From the NCBI RefSeq assembly GCF_003952165.1, contig NZ_RXFT01000006.1, positions 1 through 64,000 of the forward strand: a stretch of DNA of 64,000 nucleotides, written 5' to 3'. Source of the stretch: Variovorax guangxiensis. Lineage in GTDB: Bacteria > Pseudomonadota > Gammaproteobacteria > Burkholderiales > Burkholderiaceae_C. The notes beneath the pieces are model-generated. The model saw only the letters and a list, made by a program, of their open reading frames with translations, did not search any database and had not been told where the DNA came from. This document shows, in pieces, positions 10,034-17,916 of this stretch (the stretch's first letter is position 1; each line of letters begins with the position of its first letter). The position numbers were made by a program, and so were the translations under genes.

Positions 10034-11236
10034 ATGGAGACGCCTGTACTGAACCCCGCCGCCAGCCACCCGCTGTGGCAGCACCAGCTCGGGCTGCTGC
10101 TGGAATCGACGGGTGAAGGCATCTTCGGCATCGACCTCGACGGCCACTGCATGTTCATCAACCGGGCCGGCGCGCAGATGCTCGGCCATGAGGTGGGCGA
10201 CGTGCTCGGCTCCAACATGCACGAGCTCACGCACCATTCGCACCCCGACGGCTCGCATTACGCCGACACCGACTGCCCCATCTTCAACGCCTTCCGGCGC
10301 GGCCTGCCCTGCCGCATCGACACCGAGGTGTTCTGGCGGCGCGACGGCAGCGCCTTCGCGGTCGAGTATTCGAGCCACCCGATCATGGACGGCACGCAGG
10401 TGCGCGGCGCCGTCATCACCTTCGTCGACATCACCGAACGCCGGCGCCAGGCGGAGGCGCTTCAGCAGGCCAAGGACGAACTCGGCCTGCGCGTGCAGGA
10501 GCGCACCCGCGAGCTCAGCGATGCGCTGGCGCAGCTGCGCGAGCTCTCCGCATGGCTCGACAAGGTGCGAGAGGAGGAGCGCACCCGCATCGCACGGGAG
10601 GTGCACGACGAACTCGGCAGCCTGCTGGTGGCGCTGAAGATGGACGTCAACTGGATCGGCAAGCGCCTGGGCGAACAGCAGGAGCGCACGCCCGACGCGG
10701 CGCAGGCCATGCGCGAACAGATGCGCTGCAAGTGCACGAACATGAGCCAGCTCATCGAGCGCGCGGTCGACAACGTGGGACGCATCATCACCGACCTGCG
10801 CCCCAGCATCCTCGACCACCAGGGCCTGTGGGCCGCGCTCGAATGGCAGGCGCACGAGTTCGTGCAGGCGGCCGAGCTGGAGCTGGACTGGCGCTTCGAC
10901 GTGCCGCCCGGCGTGGAGCTGCCCGAGCCCGCGGCCATCGCGGTGTTCCGCATCTTCCAGGAGATGCTGAGCAACGTCGGGCGCCATGCCAGGGCGAGCA
11001 GCCTCGGCATCCGCATCGGCGTCGAGCAGGCGCGGCTGAGCATCAGCGTGCGAGACGACGGCGTTGGCGCGCCGGCGCAGGCCTTCGAGGCCGCCACCTC
11101 GTACGGCGTGCTCGGCATGCGCGAGCGAGCGCGCCACTTCGGCGGGCGCATCGACATCGAGAGCCGCGTGGGCGAGGGCAGCACCTTTCGCCTTCAACTG
11201 CCGCTGCACGTGGATGCGCACGGAGGCGCGCAATGA
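10034..11236 (+). CDS. Soluble PAS-domain sensor histidine kinase (HisKA_3 / NarX-like)
   Basis: 400 residues with no membrane segment, so a cytosolic sensor. A PAS domain at about 20-135 includes an unusual His/Asp/Cys-bearing loop (THHSHPDGSHYADTDCPIF, residues 66-84). A short coiled linker precedes the HisKA_3 dimerisation domain with phosphoacceptor His191 in IAREVHDELG, then a HATPase domain with FQEMLSNVGRHA (N box), DDGVGAP (G1) and GVLGMRERA. The ATG at 10034 is preferred over a TTG at 9968 because the upstream part is low-complexity. It overlaps the response-regulator gene by four bases, so the two are co-translated partners. Position suggests control of the cyanate genes that follow; the signal is unknown. 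Confidence 0.88.
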   Translation: METPVLNPAASHPLWQHQLGLLLESTGEGIFGIDLDGHCMFINRAGAQMLGHEVGDVLGSNMHELTHHSHPDGSHYADTDCPIFNAFRRGLPCRIDTEVFWRRDGSAFAVEYSSHPIMDGTQVRGAVITFVDITERRRQAEALQQAKDELGLRVQERTRELSDALAQLRELSAWLDKVREEERTRIAREVHDELGSLLVALKMDVNWIGKRLGEQQERTPDAAQAMREQMRCKCTNMSQLIERAVDNVGRIITDLRPSILDHQGLWAALEWQAHEFVQAAELELDWRFDVPPGVELPEPAAIAVFRIFQEMLSNVGRHARASSLGIRIGVEQARLSISVRDDGVGAPAQAFEAATSYGVLGMRERARHFGGRIDIESRVGEGSTFRLQLPLHVDAHGGAQ

Positions 11237-11901
11237 GCGACATCCGCGTGCTCATCGGCGACGACCACCGCATCGTGCGCGAGGGCCTGAAGCAGATGCT
11301 TGGCGACCTCTCCAACGGACTGCCCGCGATGGTCGTGCGCGCCGAGGCGCAGACCGGCCCCGAGGTGCTGGAAGCCGTACAGGCGCTCGGCGGACCCGAG
11401 GGCCTCGACGTGGTGCTGCTCGACATCGCCTTGCCCGGCCGCGACGGGCTCGACGTGCTGCAGGCGCTGCGCAAGCAATGGCCATCGCTTCCGGTGCTGA
11501 TGCTGAGCACCTATCCGGAGAAGCAATACGCGGTGCGCTGCATCAAGCTGGGCGCATCGGGCTATCTCAACAAGAGCGCCGACGCCGACGACATGGTCGG
11601 TGCGGTGCGCAAGGTGGCGGGCGGCGGCCTCTACGTGTCCGCGGCCACAGCCGAGGCCTTGGCCACGGCCGTGGGGCGAGGCGCCGGGCAGGGCGCCGAG
11701 GTGCTCTCGCACCGCGAGCACCAGGTGTACCGGCTGCTCAGCGCGGGGCACAGCGTGAGCGAAATCGGTGCGCAGCTGGGCCTGGCGCCCAATACCGTGA
11801 GCACATATCGCGCACGCATCCTCGAGAAGACCGGCACCAAGAACGACGTGGAGCTGGCCCTGTATGCCGAACGCCACGGCAAGCAGGGCTCTACCGGCTG
11901 A
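11233..11901 (+). CDS. NarL/FixJ-family response regulator
   Basis: 222 residues. The receiver domain occupies about 4-125 with acidic residues Asp10-11, phosphoacceptor Asp64 in VVLLDIALPGRDG, and the switch and lysine region MLSTYPEKQ...GYLNKS. The LuxR-type helix-turn-helix from about 155 includes LSHREHQVYRLLSAGHSVSEI and APNTVSTYRARILEKTG. The start ATG overlaps the kinase stop (ATGA). It is the partner of the upstream kinase. An inverted repeat at 11935-11956, between this gene and the cyanate transporter, is a candidate binding site. Confidence 0.9.
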   Translation: MSDIRVLIGDDHRIVREGLKQMLGDLSNGLPAMVVRAEAQTGPEVLEAVQALGGPEGLDVVLLDIALPGRDGLDVLQALRKQWPSLPVLMLSTYPEKQYAVRCIKLGASGYLNKSADADDMVGAVRKVAGGGLYVSAATAEALATAVGRGAGQGAEVLSHREHQVYRLLSAGHSVSEIGAQLGLAPNTVSTYRARILEKTGTKNDVELALYAERHGKQGSTG

Positions 11902-11934
11902 AAAACCCCCGAATACGCCACTGGCGTGCACCGG

Positions 11935-11956
11935 CTTGTAGTGCCAGCCCTACAAG
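11935..11956. promoter_or_regulatory. Inverted repeat upstream of the cyanate operon, candidate regulator site
   Basis: CTTGTAG at 11935-11941 and its exact reverse complement CTACAAG at 11950-11956 are separated by eight bases. The site lies 114 bp before the cyanate binding-protein start and 33 bp after the NarL-type regulator stop. NarL-class dimers bind such spaced inverted heptamers. A second small palindrome (ACGCCA-C-TGGCGT, 11915-11927) lies beside it. No experimental support is implied. Confidence 0.45.
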
Positions 11957-12070
11957 GCCTCGACATCGGCGGCACGATCTGATGCCACAGGCTGCGCAAC
12001 GGCTTCCACAGCGCCTTTCCGGCCCGGCGCTTGCAACGGCGGCTGCATCTTTCCAACGAGGTGCACCACC

Positions 12071-13423
12071 ATGTCCCACCCGCAAGAACCGACCGCCTGC
12101 GATCCCTACGATGCCGACCGGCCACTGAACATGCGCTGCGCCTGCGGGCGCGTGCATGGCGCGGACCGGGCAGGCGTGCTGCCGGAGGACAAGCTCGAGG
12201 CCAGCCTCATGAAGGCGCTGTTCCCCGTCGACAGCGTGCGGCGCGGCTTCCTGCGCGCAGTGGGCGCGGGCACCGCGCGCGCCGCCATCGCCTCGGTGTT
12301 CCCGCTCGGCGCGCTGCAGGCCATGGCGCAGGAGAAGGCGCCGCTGGAGAAGACGAAGCTCAAGATCGGCTTCATCCCCATCACCTGCGCCACGCCGCTC
12401 ATCATGGCGCACCCGCTGGGCTTCTATCAGAAGCAGGGCCTCGACGTGGAGGTGGTGAAGACGGCGGGCTGGGCGCTCATCCGCGACAAGATGCTCAACA
12501 AGGAGTACGACGCCACGCACTTCCTTTCGCCGATGCCGCTGGCCATCTCGATGGGCGCGGGCTCCAACGCGGTGCCCATGAACGTCGCGACCATCCAGAA
12601 CACCAACGGCCAGGCCATCACGCTGGCCAACAAGCACAAGGACAGGCGCGACCCCAAGACCTGGAAGGGCCTCAAGTTCGCCGTGCCCTTCGAGTACAGC
12701 ATGCACAACTTCCTGCTGCGCTACTACGTGGCGGAAGCGGGCCTGAACCCCGACACCGACATCCAGATCCGCGTGGTGCCGCCGCCCGAGATGGTGGCCA
12801 ACCTGCGCGCCGGCAACATCGACGGCTACCTCGGCCCCGATCCGTTCAACCAGCGCGCGGTGTTCGAGGAGATCGGCTTCATCCACCTGCTCACCAGGGA
12901 CTTGTGGAACGGCCACCCCTGCTGCGCCTTCGGCACGTCGACCGAGTTCATCGAGAAGAACCCCAACACCTTCGCCGCGCTGCTGCGCTCGGTGCTCACC
13001 GCCTCGGCCATGGCGCGCGATCCGAAGAACCGCGAGCTCATCGCCAAGGTGATCGCGCCCGCGCAGTACCTGAACCAGCCCGAGACCGTGCTCATGCAGG
13101 TGCTCACCGGCAAGTTCGCCGACGGGCTGGGCAACATCCGCACCGTGCCCGACCGCGCCGACTTCGACCCGATCCCCTGGCAGTCGATGGCCGTGTGGAT
13201 GCTCACGCAGATGAAGCGCTGGGGCTACGTGAAGGGCGACATCGACTACAGGCAGATCGCCGAGAAGGTCTTCCTGCTCACCGATGCGAAGAAGCGCATG
13301 AAGGACCTGGGCCAGCTGGTGCCCGACGGGGCGTACCCGAAGTTCACCATCATGGGCAAGGTGTTCGACCCCGCGAAGCCCGACGACTACCTCAAGAGCT
13401 TCGCCATCGCGAAGATGGCCTGA
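12071..13423 (+). CDS. cynA: Cyanate (nitrate/bicarbonate-type) ABC transporter binding protein, NrtA/CmpA family, Tat-exported
   Basis: A 450-residue NrtA-like binding protein. Residues 1-55 form an unusually long N-region with Cys10, Cys23, Cys25 and His29 (RCACGRVH). A twin-arginine motif RRGFLR at 57-62 and an Ala-rich hydrophobic stretch ending AMAQ near 86 predict Tat export, which would suit a protein folded before export. The mature part opens with LKIGFIPITCATPLIMAHPLGFYQKQGL, as in NrtA/CmpA/CynA proteins. The following permease, ATPase and cyanase genes identify cyanate as the probable substrate, although nitrate or nitrite importers use close relatives. GAGGTG precedes the ATG. 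It begins the cyn operon. Confidence 0.85.
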   Translation: MSHPQEPTACDPYDADRPLNMRCACGRVHGADRAGVLPEDKLEASLMKALFPVDSVRRGFLRAVGAGTARAAIASVFPLGALQAMAQEKAPLEKTKLKIGFIPITCATPLIMAHPLGFYQKQGLDVEVVKTAGWALIRDKMLNKEYDATHFLSPMPLAISMGAGSNAVPMNVATIQNTNGQAITLANKHKDRRDPKTWKGLKFAVPFEYSMHNFLLRYYVAEAGLNPDTDIQIRVVPPPEMVANLRAGNIDGYLGPDPFNQRAVFEEIGFIHLLTRDLWNGHPCCAFGTSTEFIEKNPNTFAALLRSVLTASAMARDPKNRELIAKVIAPAQYLNQPETVLMQVLTGKFADGLGNIRTVPDRADFDPIPWQSMAVWMLTQMKRWGYVKGDIDYRQIAEKVFLLTDAKKRMKDLGQLVPDGAYPKFTIMGKVFDPAKPDDYLKSFAIAKMA

Positions 13424-13426
13424 GCC

Positions 13427-14296
13427 ATGCGGAAGAAGGCTCTTTCGTTCAAGGCGGCGCTGGTGTCGCTGCTGATGTTCCTGCTGCTGGTGGGCGTGTG
13501 GCAGGTCGCCACCGCACCGGCCGGCGGCACCTCCGCCGCGGCAGGCATGACCGCCGAGCAGATCGAATACCAGAAGATGCTCGGCAAGGACCCGACGCAG
13601 GGCCAGGTGAAGAGCTCGGGCTTTCCCACGCCTGCCGAGATGGCCGCCACCGCGTGGAAGCACCTGTCGAATCCGTTCTACGACAACGGCCCCAACGACA
13701 AGGGCATCGCCATCCAACTGGCCTGGTCGCTGGCGCGCGTGGGCCTGGGCTTCGCGCTGGCGTGCGTGGTGGCCGTGCCGCTGGGCTTCGTCATCGGCAT
13801 GTCGCCGCTGCTGCACAAGGCCTTCGATCCCTTCATCCAGGTGCTCAAGCCGATCTCGCCGCTGGCGTGGATGCCGCTGGCGCTCTACACCATCAAGGAC
13901 TCGTCGGTCAGCGGCATCTTCGTGATCTTCATCTGCTCGGTCTGGCCGATGCTGCTGAACACCGCCTTCGGCGTGGCCTCGGTCAAGCGCGAATGGCTCA
14001 ACGTGGCCAGCACGCTCGAGGTGAAGCCGCTGCGCCGCGCGTTCCGCGTCATCCTGCCGGCGGCGGCGCCCACCATCCTTACGGGCATGCGCATCAGCAT
14101 GAGCATCGCGTGGCTGGTCATCGTGGCGGCCGAGATGCTGGTGGGCGGCACGGGCATCGGCTACTTCGTGTGGAACGAGTGGAACAACCTGTCGCTCACC
14201 AACGTGATCTTCGCGATCCTGCTGATCGGCGTGGTGGGCATGCTGCTCGACCAAGCCTTCGCGGCACTGCAGCGGAAGGTGACCTATGTGGAGTGA
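13427..14296 (+). CDS. cynB: Cyanate ABC transporter permease (NrtB/CynB-like)
   Basis: 289 residues, beginning three bases after the binding-protein stop, so translation is coupled. It has an N-terminal membrane anchor (about 10-28), a periplasmic loop of about 80 residues, then the BPD_transp_1 core with five further membrane segments. The EAA loop that contacts the ATPase reads NVASTLEVKPLRRAFRVILPAAAPTILTGMRIS. WLVIVAAEMLVGGTGIGYFVW and the surrounding segments are typical of NrtB/SsuC-like permeases. It presumably works as a homodimer in the inner membrane with the ATPase encoded next. Confidence 0.88.
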   Translation: MRKKALSFKAALVSLLMFLLLVGVWQVATAPAGGTSAAAGMTAEQIEYQKMLGKDPTQGQVKSSGFPTPAEMAATAWKHLSNPFYDNGPNDKGIAIQLAWSLARVGLGFALACVVAVPLGFVIGMSPLLHKAFDPFIQVLKPISPLAWMPLALYTIKDSSVSGIFVIFICSVWPMLLNTAFGVASVKREWLNVASTLEVKPLRRAFRVILPAAAPTILTGMRISMSIAWLVIVAAEMLVGGTGIGYFVWNEWNNLSLTNVIFAILLIGVVGMLLDQAFAALQRKVTYVE

Positions 14297-14327
14297 GCGC
14301 GCCGTTCTTCCGGCCCGAGGTGAAGCC

Positions 14328-15167
14328 ATGACCCAGCCCGTCGTTTCCGCCGCCGTGGAGGCGCCGGGCGCCCGCGGCTTCCTGCGCGTGGAGGGTCTGG
14401 CCAAGGCCTTCGTGCCCGCGCGGCCCGTGTTCGCCGACGTGTCGTTCACGCTCGAGCGCGGCGAGTTCGTCTGCATCATCGGCCACTCGGGCTGCGGCAA
14501 GACCACCATCCTCAACGTGCTGGCGGGCCTCGACCAGGCGAGCGCGGGCCATGTCTTCATGGACGGGCGCGAGGTGGCCGGCCCCAGCCTGGAGCGCGGC
14601 GTGGTGTTCCAGAGCCATGCGCTCATGCCGTGGCTCACGGTGCGCAGGAACATCGCCTTCGCGGTGGTCTCGCGCTGGCCCGAGTGGTCGGCCGCGCAGG
14701 TCGATGCGCAGGTGGAGCGCTTCGTCGCCATGGTCGGACTGCAGGCGGCCATCGACAAGAAGCCCTCGCAGCTCTCGGGCGGCATGAAGCAGCGCGTGGG
14801 CATCGCCCGCGCCTTCGCCATCAGCCCCAAGATGCTGCTGCTCGACGAGCCCTTCGGCGCCCTCGACGCGCTCACGCGCGGCACCATCCAGGACGAGTTG
14901 ATGGCCATCGTGCGGCAGACGCAGCAGACCGTCTTCATGATCACGCACGACGTGGACGAGGCCATCCTGCTGGCCGACCGCATCCTGCTCATGAGCAACG
15001 GCACCGACCTGCCGCAGGGCGGGTACCGCGCGGGGAACATCGTCGAGACGGTGGTCAACCCGCTGCCGCGCGAGCGCACCCGCGCCTCGCTGCACCACCT
15101 CGACGGCTACTACGCGCTGCGCAACCACATCGTCGATTTCCTCGTCACGCGCGCGAAGGCGGCGTGA
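14328..15167 (+). CDS. cynD: Cyanate ABC transporter ATPase (NrtD/CynD-like)
   Basis: 279 residues with a complete nucleotide-binding domain: Walker A GHSGCGKTT near residue 50, Q-loop VVFQSHALMPWLT, signature LSGGMKQR, Walker B MLLLDEPFGALD and the switch histidine in MITHDVDEA. It powers import through the preceding permease. The ATG at 14328 is chosen because AGGTGAAG lies just ahead of it; an alternative ATG at 14286 overlaps the permease end by 11 bases and adds 14 residues of no family likeness. The tail lacks the extra substrate-binding-like domain found in NrtC, so it is NrtD-type. The cyanase gene follows after 49 bp. Confidence 0.9.
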   Translation: MTQPVVSAAVEAPGARGFLRVEGLAKAFVPARPVFADVSFTLERGEFVCIIGHSGCGKTTILNVLAGLDQASAGHVFMDGREVAGPSLERGVVFQSHALMPWLTVRRNIAFAVVSRWPEWSAAQVDAQVERFVAMVGLQAAIDKKPSQLSGGMKQRVGIARAFAISPKMLLLDEPFGALDALTRGTIQDELMAIVRQTQQTVFMITHDVDEAILLADRILLMSNGTDLPQGGYRAGNIVETVVNPLPRERTRASLHHLDGYYALRNHIVDFLVTRAKAA

Positions 15168-15216
15168 CCTCGCCTTCACCCCTTCATCACGTTCATATCG
15201 ATCAGGAGCAAACCCC

Positions 15217-15660
15217 ATGAACCGCAACGACGTCACCGAGAAGATCATCGCCACCAAGGTCAGCAAGGGCATCCAGTGGGCCGACGTGGCCACGAAGGTC
15301 GGCCTCTCGAAGGAGTGGACCACCGCCGCCTGCCTCGGCCAGATGACGCTCGACGACAAGCAGGCGAAGATCATCGGCAAGATCTTCGGCCTCACCGCCG
15401 AGGAGCAGAAGTGGTTGAAGGTGGTGCCCTACAAGGGCTCGCTGCCCACGCCGGTGCCCACCGATCCGCTCATCTACCGCTGGTACGAGGTGGTGAGCGT
15501 GTACGGCACCACCATCAAGGAGCTGATCCATGAAGAATTCGGCGACGGCATCATGAGCGCCATCGACTTCAGCATGGACATCCAGCGCGAGGCCGACCCG
15601 AAGGGCGACCGCGTCAACGTGGTGCTGTCGGGCAAGTTCCTGCCCTACAAGACCTACTGA
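15217..15660 (+). CDS. cynS: Cyanase (cyanate hydratase)
   Basis: 147 residues. The enzyme converts cyanate and bicarbonate to ammonia and CO2 (through carbamate), detoxifying cyanate and supplying nitrogen. The catalytic triad of the family is intact: Arg88 and Glu91 in IYRWYEVV and Ser114 in GIMSAIDFSM, each eight residues before E. coli Arg96, Glu99 and Ser122. The N-terminal helical domain and the C-terminal GKFLPYK tail also match. AGGAG stands ahead of the ATG. As last gene of the transporter operon it fixes the likely substrate of the whole unit. Its final seven bases overlap the opposing SDR gene. Confidence 0.96.
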   Translation: MNRNDVTEKIIATKVSKGIQWADVATKVGLSKEWTTAACLGQMTLDDKQAKIIGKIFGLTAEEQKWLKVVPYKGSLPTPVPTDPLIYRWYEVVSVYGTTIKELIHEEFGDGIMSAIDFSMDIQREADPKGDRVNVVLSGKFLPYKTY

Positions 15661-16415
15661 GCGTATTCGGCCGGGCGCGGCCTCTGTTGCCTGGCAGGCG
15701 GGCGCATCGCCCCGGCCGTGATGCCGTAGCCCTCGATGGCGCCCGCGATCGAGCGTGCCACTGCATCCACCGGCACCGCGATGCGCCGGTTGGTGCGCAT
15801 GCGTTCGCGTGCGTAGCTGGCCGCGATGCGCTCGGCCAGCGGATCGATGGGGCCGTGCACGTCGGGGCTCACCACCGTCACGTGCAGCCGGCCGGCATGC
15901 TCCTGCCGCAGGCCCTCGGAGACCGCGTTCACCGCATACTGCGTGCCGTGGTACACCGCCGAGCCCGGCGACAGCCCGTGCATCGCCACCGGCGCCACGT
16001 TCACGATGTGGCCCCAGCCCTGCTCCTGCATCGTCGGCAGCACCGCCGCGATGCCCAGCAGCACGCCGCGCAGGTTCACGTCGATCATGAGTTCCCACTC
16101 CTCGATCTTGCGGTTCCACAGCGGCGACATCGGCATCACGCCCGCGGCGTTGACGAGCACGTCGATCTGCTCGTGCGTCTCGAGCGCGAATTCGGCGAAT
16201 GCTTCCATGTCGGGCCGGTGCGTCACGTCGAGGCGCTGGAAGCTCGCCGTTCCGCCCGTGGCCGTGATCTCGGCCGCGAGCGAGGCGAGCCTGTCGGTGC
16301 GGCGCGCACCGAGCACCACCTTGGCGCCGCGCCGCGCAAGCAGCCTGGCGGTCGCTTCGCCGATGCCGCTGCTCGCGCCGGTGATGAGTACGACTTTTTC
16401 CTGGATCGTGGTCAT
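15654..16415 (-). CDS. SDR-family protein with degraded catalytic residues
   Basis: 253 residues of classical SDR fold. The cofactor motif TGASSGIG (residues 13-20), basic ARRTDR for NADP binding, and NAAGV are intact. The active site is not: the usual NISS serine motif reads NVAP (139-142), and the YxxxK motif reads YHGTQ (155-159), so Tyr155 remains while the Lys is Gln159. The asparagine at 114 is present. In family members with this same fold the Ser, Tyr and Lys are nearly invariant, so the protein may bind nucleotide without normal turnover. AGGAG precedes the ATG. It converges on cynS with a seven-base overlap; no functional link is evident. Confidence 0.82.
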   Translation of the reverse strand: MTTIQEKVVLITGASSGIGEATARLLARRGAKVVLGARRTDRLASLAAEITATGGTASFQRLDVTHRPDMEAFAEFALETHEQIDVLVNAAGVMPMSPLWNRKIEEWELMIDVNLRGVLLGIAAVLPTMQEQGWGHIVNVAPVAMHGLSPGSAVYHGTQYAVNAVSEGLRQEHAGRLHVTVVSPDVHGPIDPLAERIAASYARERMRTNRRIAVPVDAVARSIAGAIEGYGITAGAMRPPARQQRPRPAEYAQ

Positions 16416-16776
16416 GGTGAACTCCTCGTGCTGATCTGTCTGCCGTGGGGCGCACACTGGAATGAGCGTGGGCCGGGCATGCAGAGAAGTGTGCGTTTTC
16501 GCGAGCCCGAAGCGGTAGACGAATCGAACGCGGTTTTTGCCTGATCCTGCAAACCGCGATGCCGGCTGCGCCACGCCGCTTCCCTCGCTCGGTGCCGCGT
16601 AGTGCTTTCGCGGTAGAGAAGGCTCAAGCGGAGCGTTTGCCGCTTCGTGCGAGCTTCTTGCCTGATTCCCCGAAGCAGCAGCGGCAGGGGCGGCGGGCCG
16701 ATGCATCCATCGGTAATTCGCTTTGCACCATGTCGCAAGGATTGAGCAAGAGCCCGAAATCGCCGATGCTGCGCCG
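16416..16776. other. Intergenic stretch of 361 bp between divergent genes
   Basis: No frame here has family-like composition. It must hold the promoters for the leftward SDR and the rightward deoxyribosyltransferase-like gene. One inverted repeat is visible: CGCGGTTT at 16529-16536 and AAACCGCG at 16551-16558, with an inner TTGC/GC extension that makes a bulged stem. It has no T-tract and could be an operator. Nothing else stands out. Confidence 0.6.
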
Positions 16777-17325
16777 ATGGACAAGCAGCCTCCCCGGAAC
16801 ACGGCCCGCCTGCGCATCTACCTTGCGGGGCCGGACGTCTTTCGCCCCGACGCCAAGGAGCATTTCGTCAGGCTGTCGGCCGCCTGCGACGCAGCCGGCC
16901 TCGCGGCCCTGCTTCCCGCGGACGGCAACGAAGAGCTGAGCTCCGAGGCGCCCGAGAAGCAGATCTACGAAGCCAACATGCAGCGGCTTCGCGGCGCCGA
17001 TGGTGTCGTCGCCAATCTTGCGAGCTTCAGGGGCATGGAGCCCGATTCCGGCACCGTGTTCGAGGTCGGCGCGGCGATCGCGCTGGGCATCCCGGTCGTG
17101 GCCTACGGCGTGCCCGAAGGCAGCTACGCAGACCGCGTGCGCGCCGCGCTGCCATGCGAGGTCGACGCGAACGGCGTGCTGCGCGAAGCCGGAACCAGCA
17201 TCGCGGTCGAGGACTTCGGGCAGCAGCTGAACCTGATGCTGGCGTGTTCGATCCATATCGAGGCGACGCCGGAGGCGGCGTTGAAGAAGATGGCCGAGGT
17301 GCTGGCCGGCGTCAGGCCGCGATAG
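16777..17325 (+). CDS. Nucleoside 2-deoxyribosyltransferase-like protein
   Basis: 182 residues of the nucleoside 2-deoxyribosyltransferase family. It shows RIYLAGPDVFRPDA (residues 13-26), where the AGP segment binds substrate, and GMEPDSGTVFEVGAAIALGIPVVAYG from 87, where Glu96 would be the nucleophile and the PDSGT loop is characteristic. Such enzymes exchange bases on deoxynucleosides or hydrolyse damaged deoxynucleotides. The ATG at 16777 starts just before the fold; a TTG at 16723 would add 18 residues. It stands alone between unrelated neighbours, so housekeeping purine/pyrimidine salvage is the simplest role. Confidence 0.82.
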   Translation: MDKQPPRNTARLRIYLAGPDVFRPDAKEHFVRLSAACDAAGLAALLPADGNEELSSEAPEKQIYEANMQRLRGADGVVANLASFRGMEPDSGTVFEVGAAIALGIPVVAYGVPEGSYADRVRAALPCEVDANGVLREAGTSIAVEDFGQQLNLMLACSIHIEATPEAALKKMAEVLAGVRPR

Positions 17326-17332
17326 ACGGCGA

Positions 17333-17368
17333 GTTACGCGGGTTACGCGGGTTACGCGGGTTTCGCGG
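17333..17368. repeat. Four tandem 9-bp repeats, GTTACGCGG type
   Basis: Three exact copies of GTTACGCGG (17333, 17342, 17351) are followed by GTTTCGCGG (17360). The array begins eight bases after the deoxyribosyltransferase-like gene stop and runs into the 3' end of the opposing 17352-17675 gene, coding its last residues and stop. Copy number could vary by slippage, which would lengthen that protein's tail or shift its stop. Confidence 0.8.
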
Positions 17369-17675
17369 GCGTCTCTTCGGTGATCAGCGCGTCATGCAGT
17401 TGCGATGTGCTGCTCTCGACTGCGCTGATGCAGCGCTGAAGCTCTGCGTTGGCCAAACGAAGCAGCGCACCCAGTTCGCTGCGTGAGGTCGCCATCTCTT
17501 CTAGTTCGCTTGTGCGTTCGGGAGCGATGAGCTTTTCAATGCACGCATGCGCTTGCAGAACCTCATTCAATTGCGCTGCGTCGTCGCAAGCCTGGCGGGC
17601 GAGCGCGTCGATTGCGGAGTCGGGGGATGCGGCAGGGGTGCCGGGGTGCGTGAAAACGGAAGCGGGTCGAGCCAC
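17352..17675 (-). CDS. Small helical protein of unknown function
   Basis: 107 residues, no recognised family. It is predicted to be mostly helical, with Ala/Leu/Glu-rich stretches (IDALARQACDDAAQLNEVL, ELGALLRLANAELQRCI) reminiscent of phasin-like or small regulatory coiled-coil proteins. The initiator is GTG at 17675, with GGAG seven bases ahead, which supports real translation. Its last codons and stop come from the 9-bp tandem repeat. It is convergent with the preceding gene. Existence is moderately supported and function unknown. Confidence 0.55.
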   Translation of the reverse strand: MARPASVFTHPGTPAASPDSAIDALARQACDDAAQLNEVLQAHACIEKLIAPERTSELEEMATSRSELGALLRLANAELQRCISAVESSTSQLHDALITEETPAKPA

Positions 17676-17916
17676 GAGTGATCTCCATGTGTGCGGTTGT
17701 GTCGCAGAGGTGAATCAGGCTTCCAAACCCGGTCGCGCCAGCTCGGCGCGACGCAGCAGTATATCCAGGGGAAGTCGCCGAACGCTGTAGGGCCAAAGCG
17801 GCAGAAGAGGATGCATGTCTGCTGTCCACCACGCGACAAAAGCAGGAAACCCCTGATCGAAGCGCCACTCACCAGCCCCTAGGATCGGCTCCATCAATCA
17901 CTGAATGGAGCACTGC

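Noticed and set aside
11891..15079. A 1062-codon antisense frame across the cyanate operon
   Set aside because: Composition is His/Arg/Glu-rich with no domains, while the plus strand encodes four recognisable cyanate genes there.
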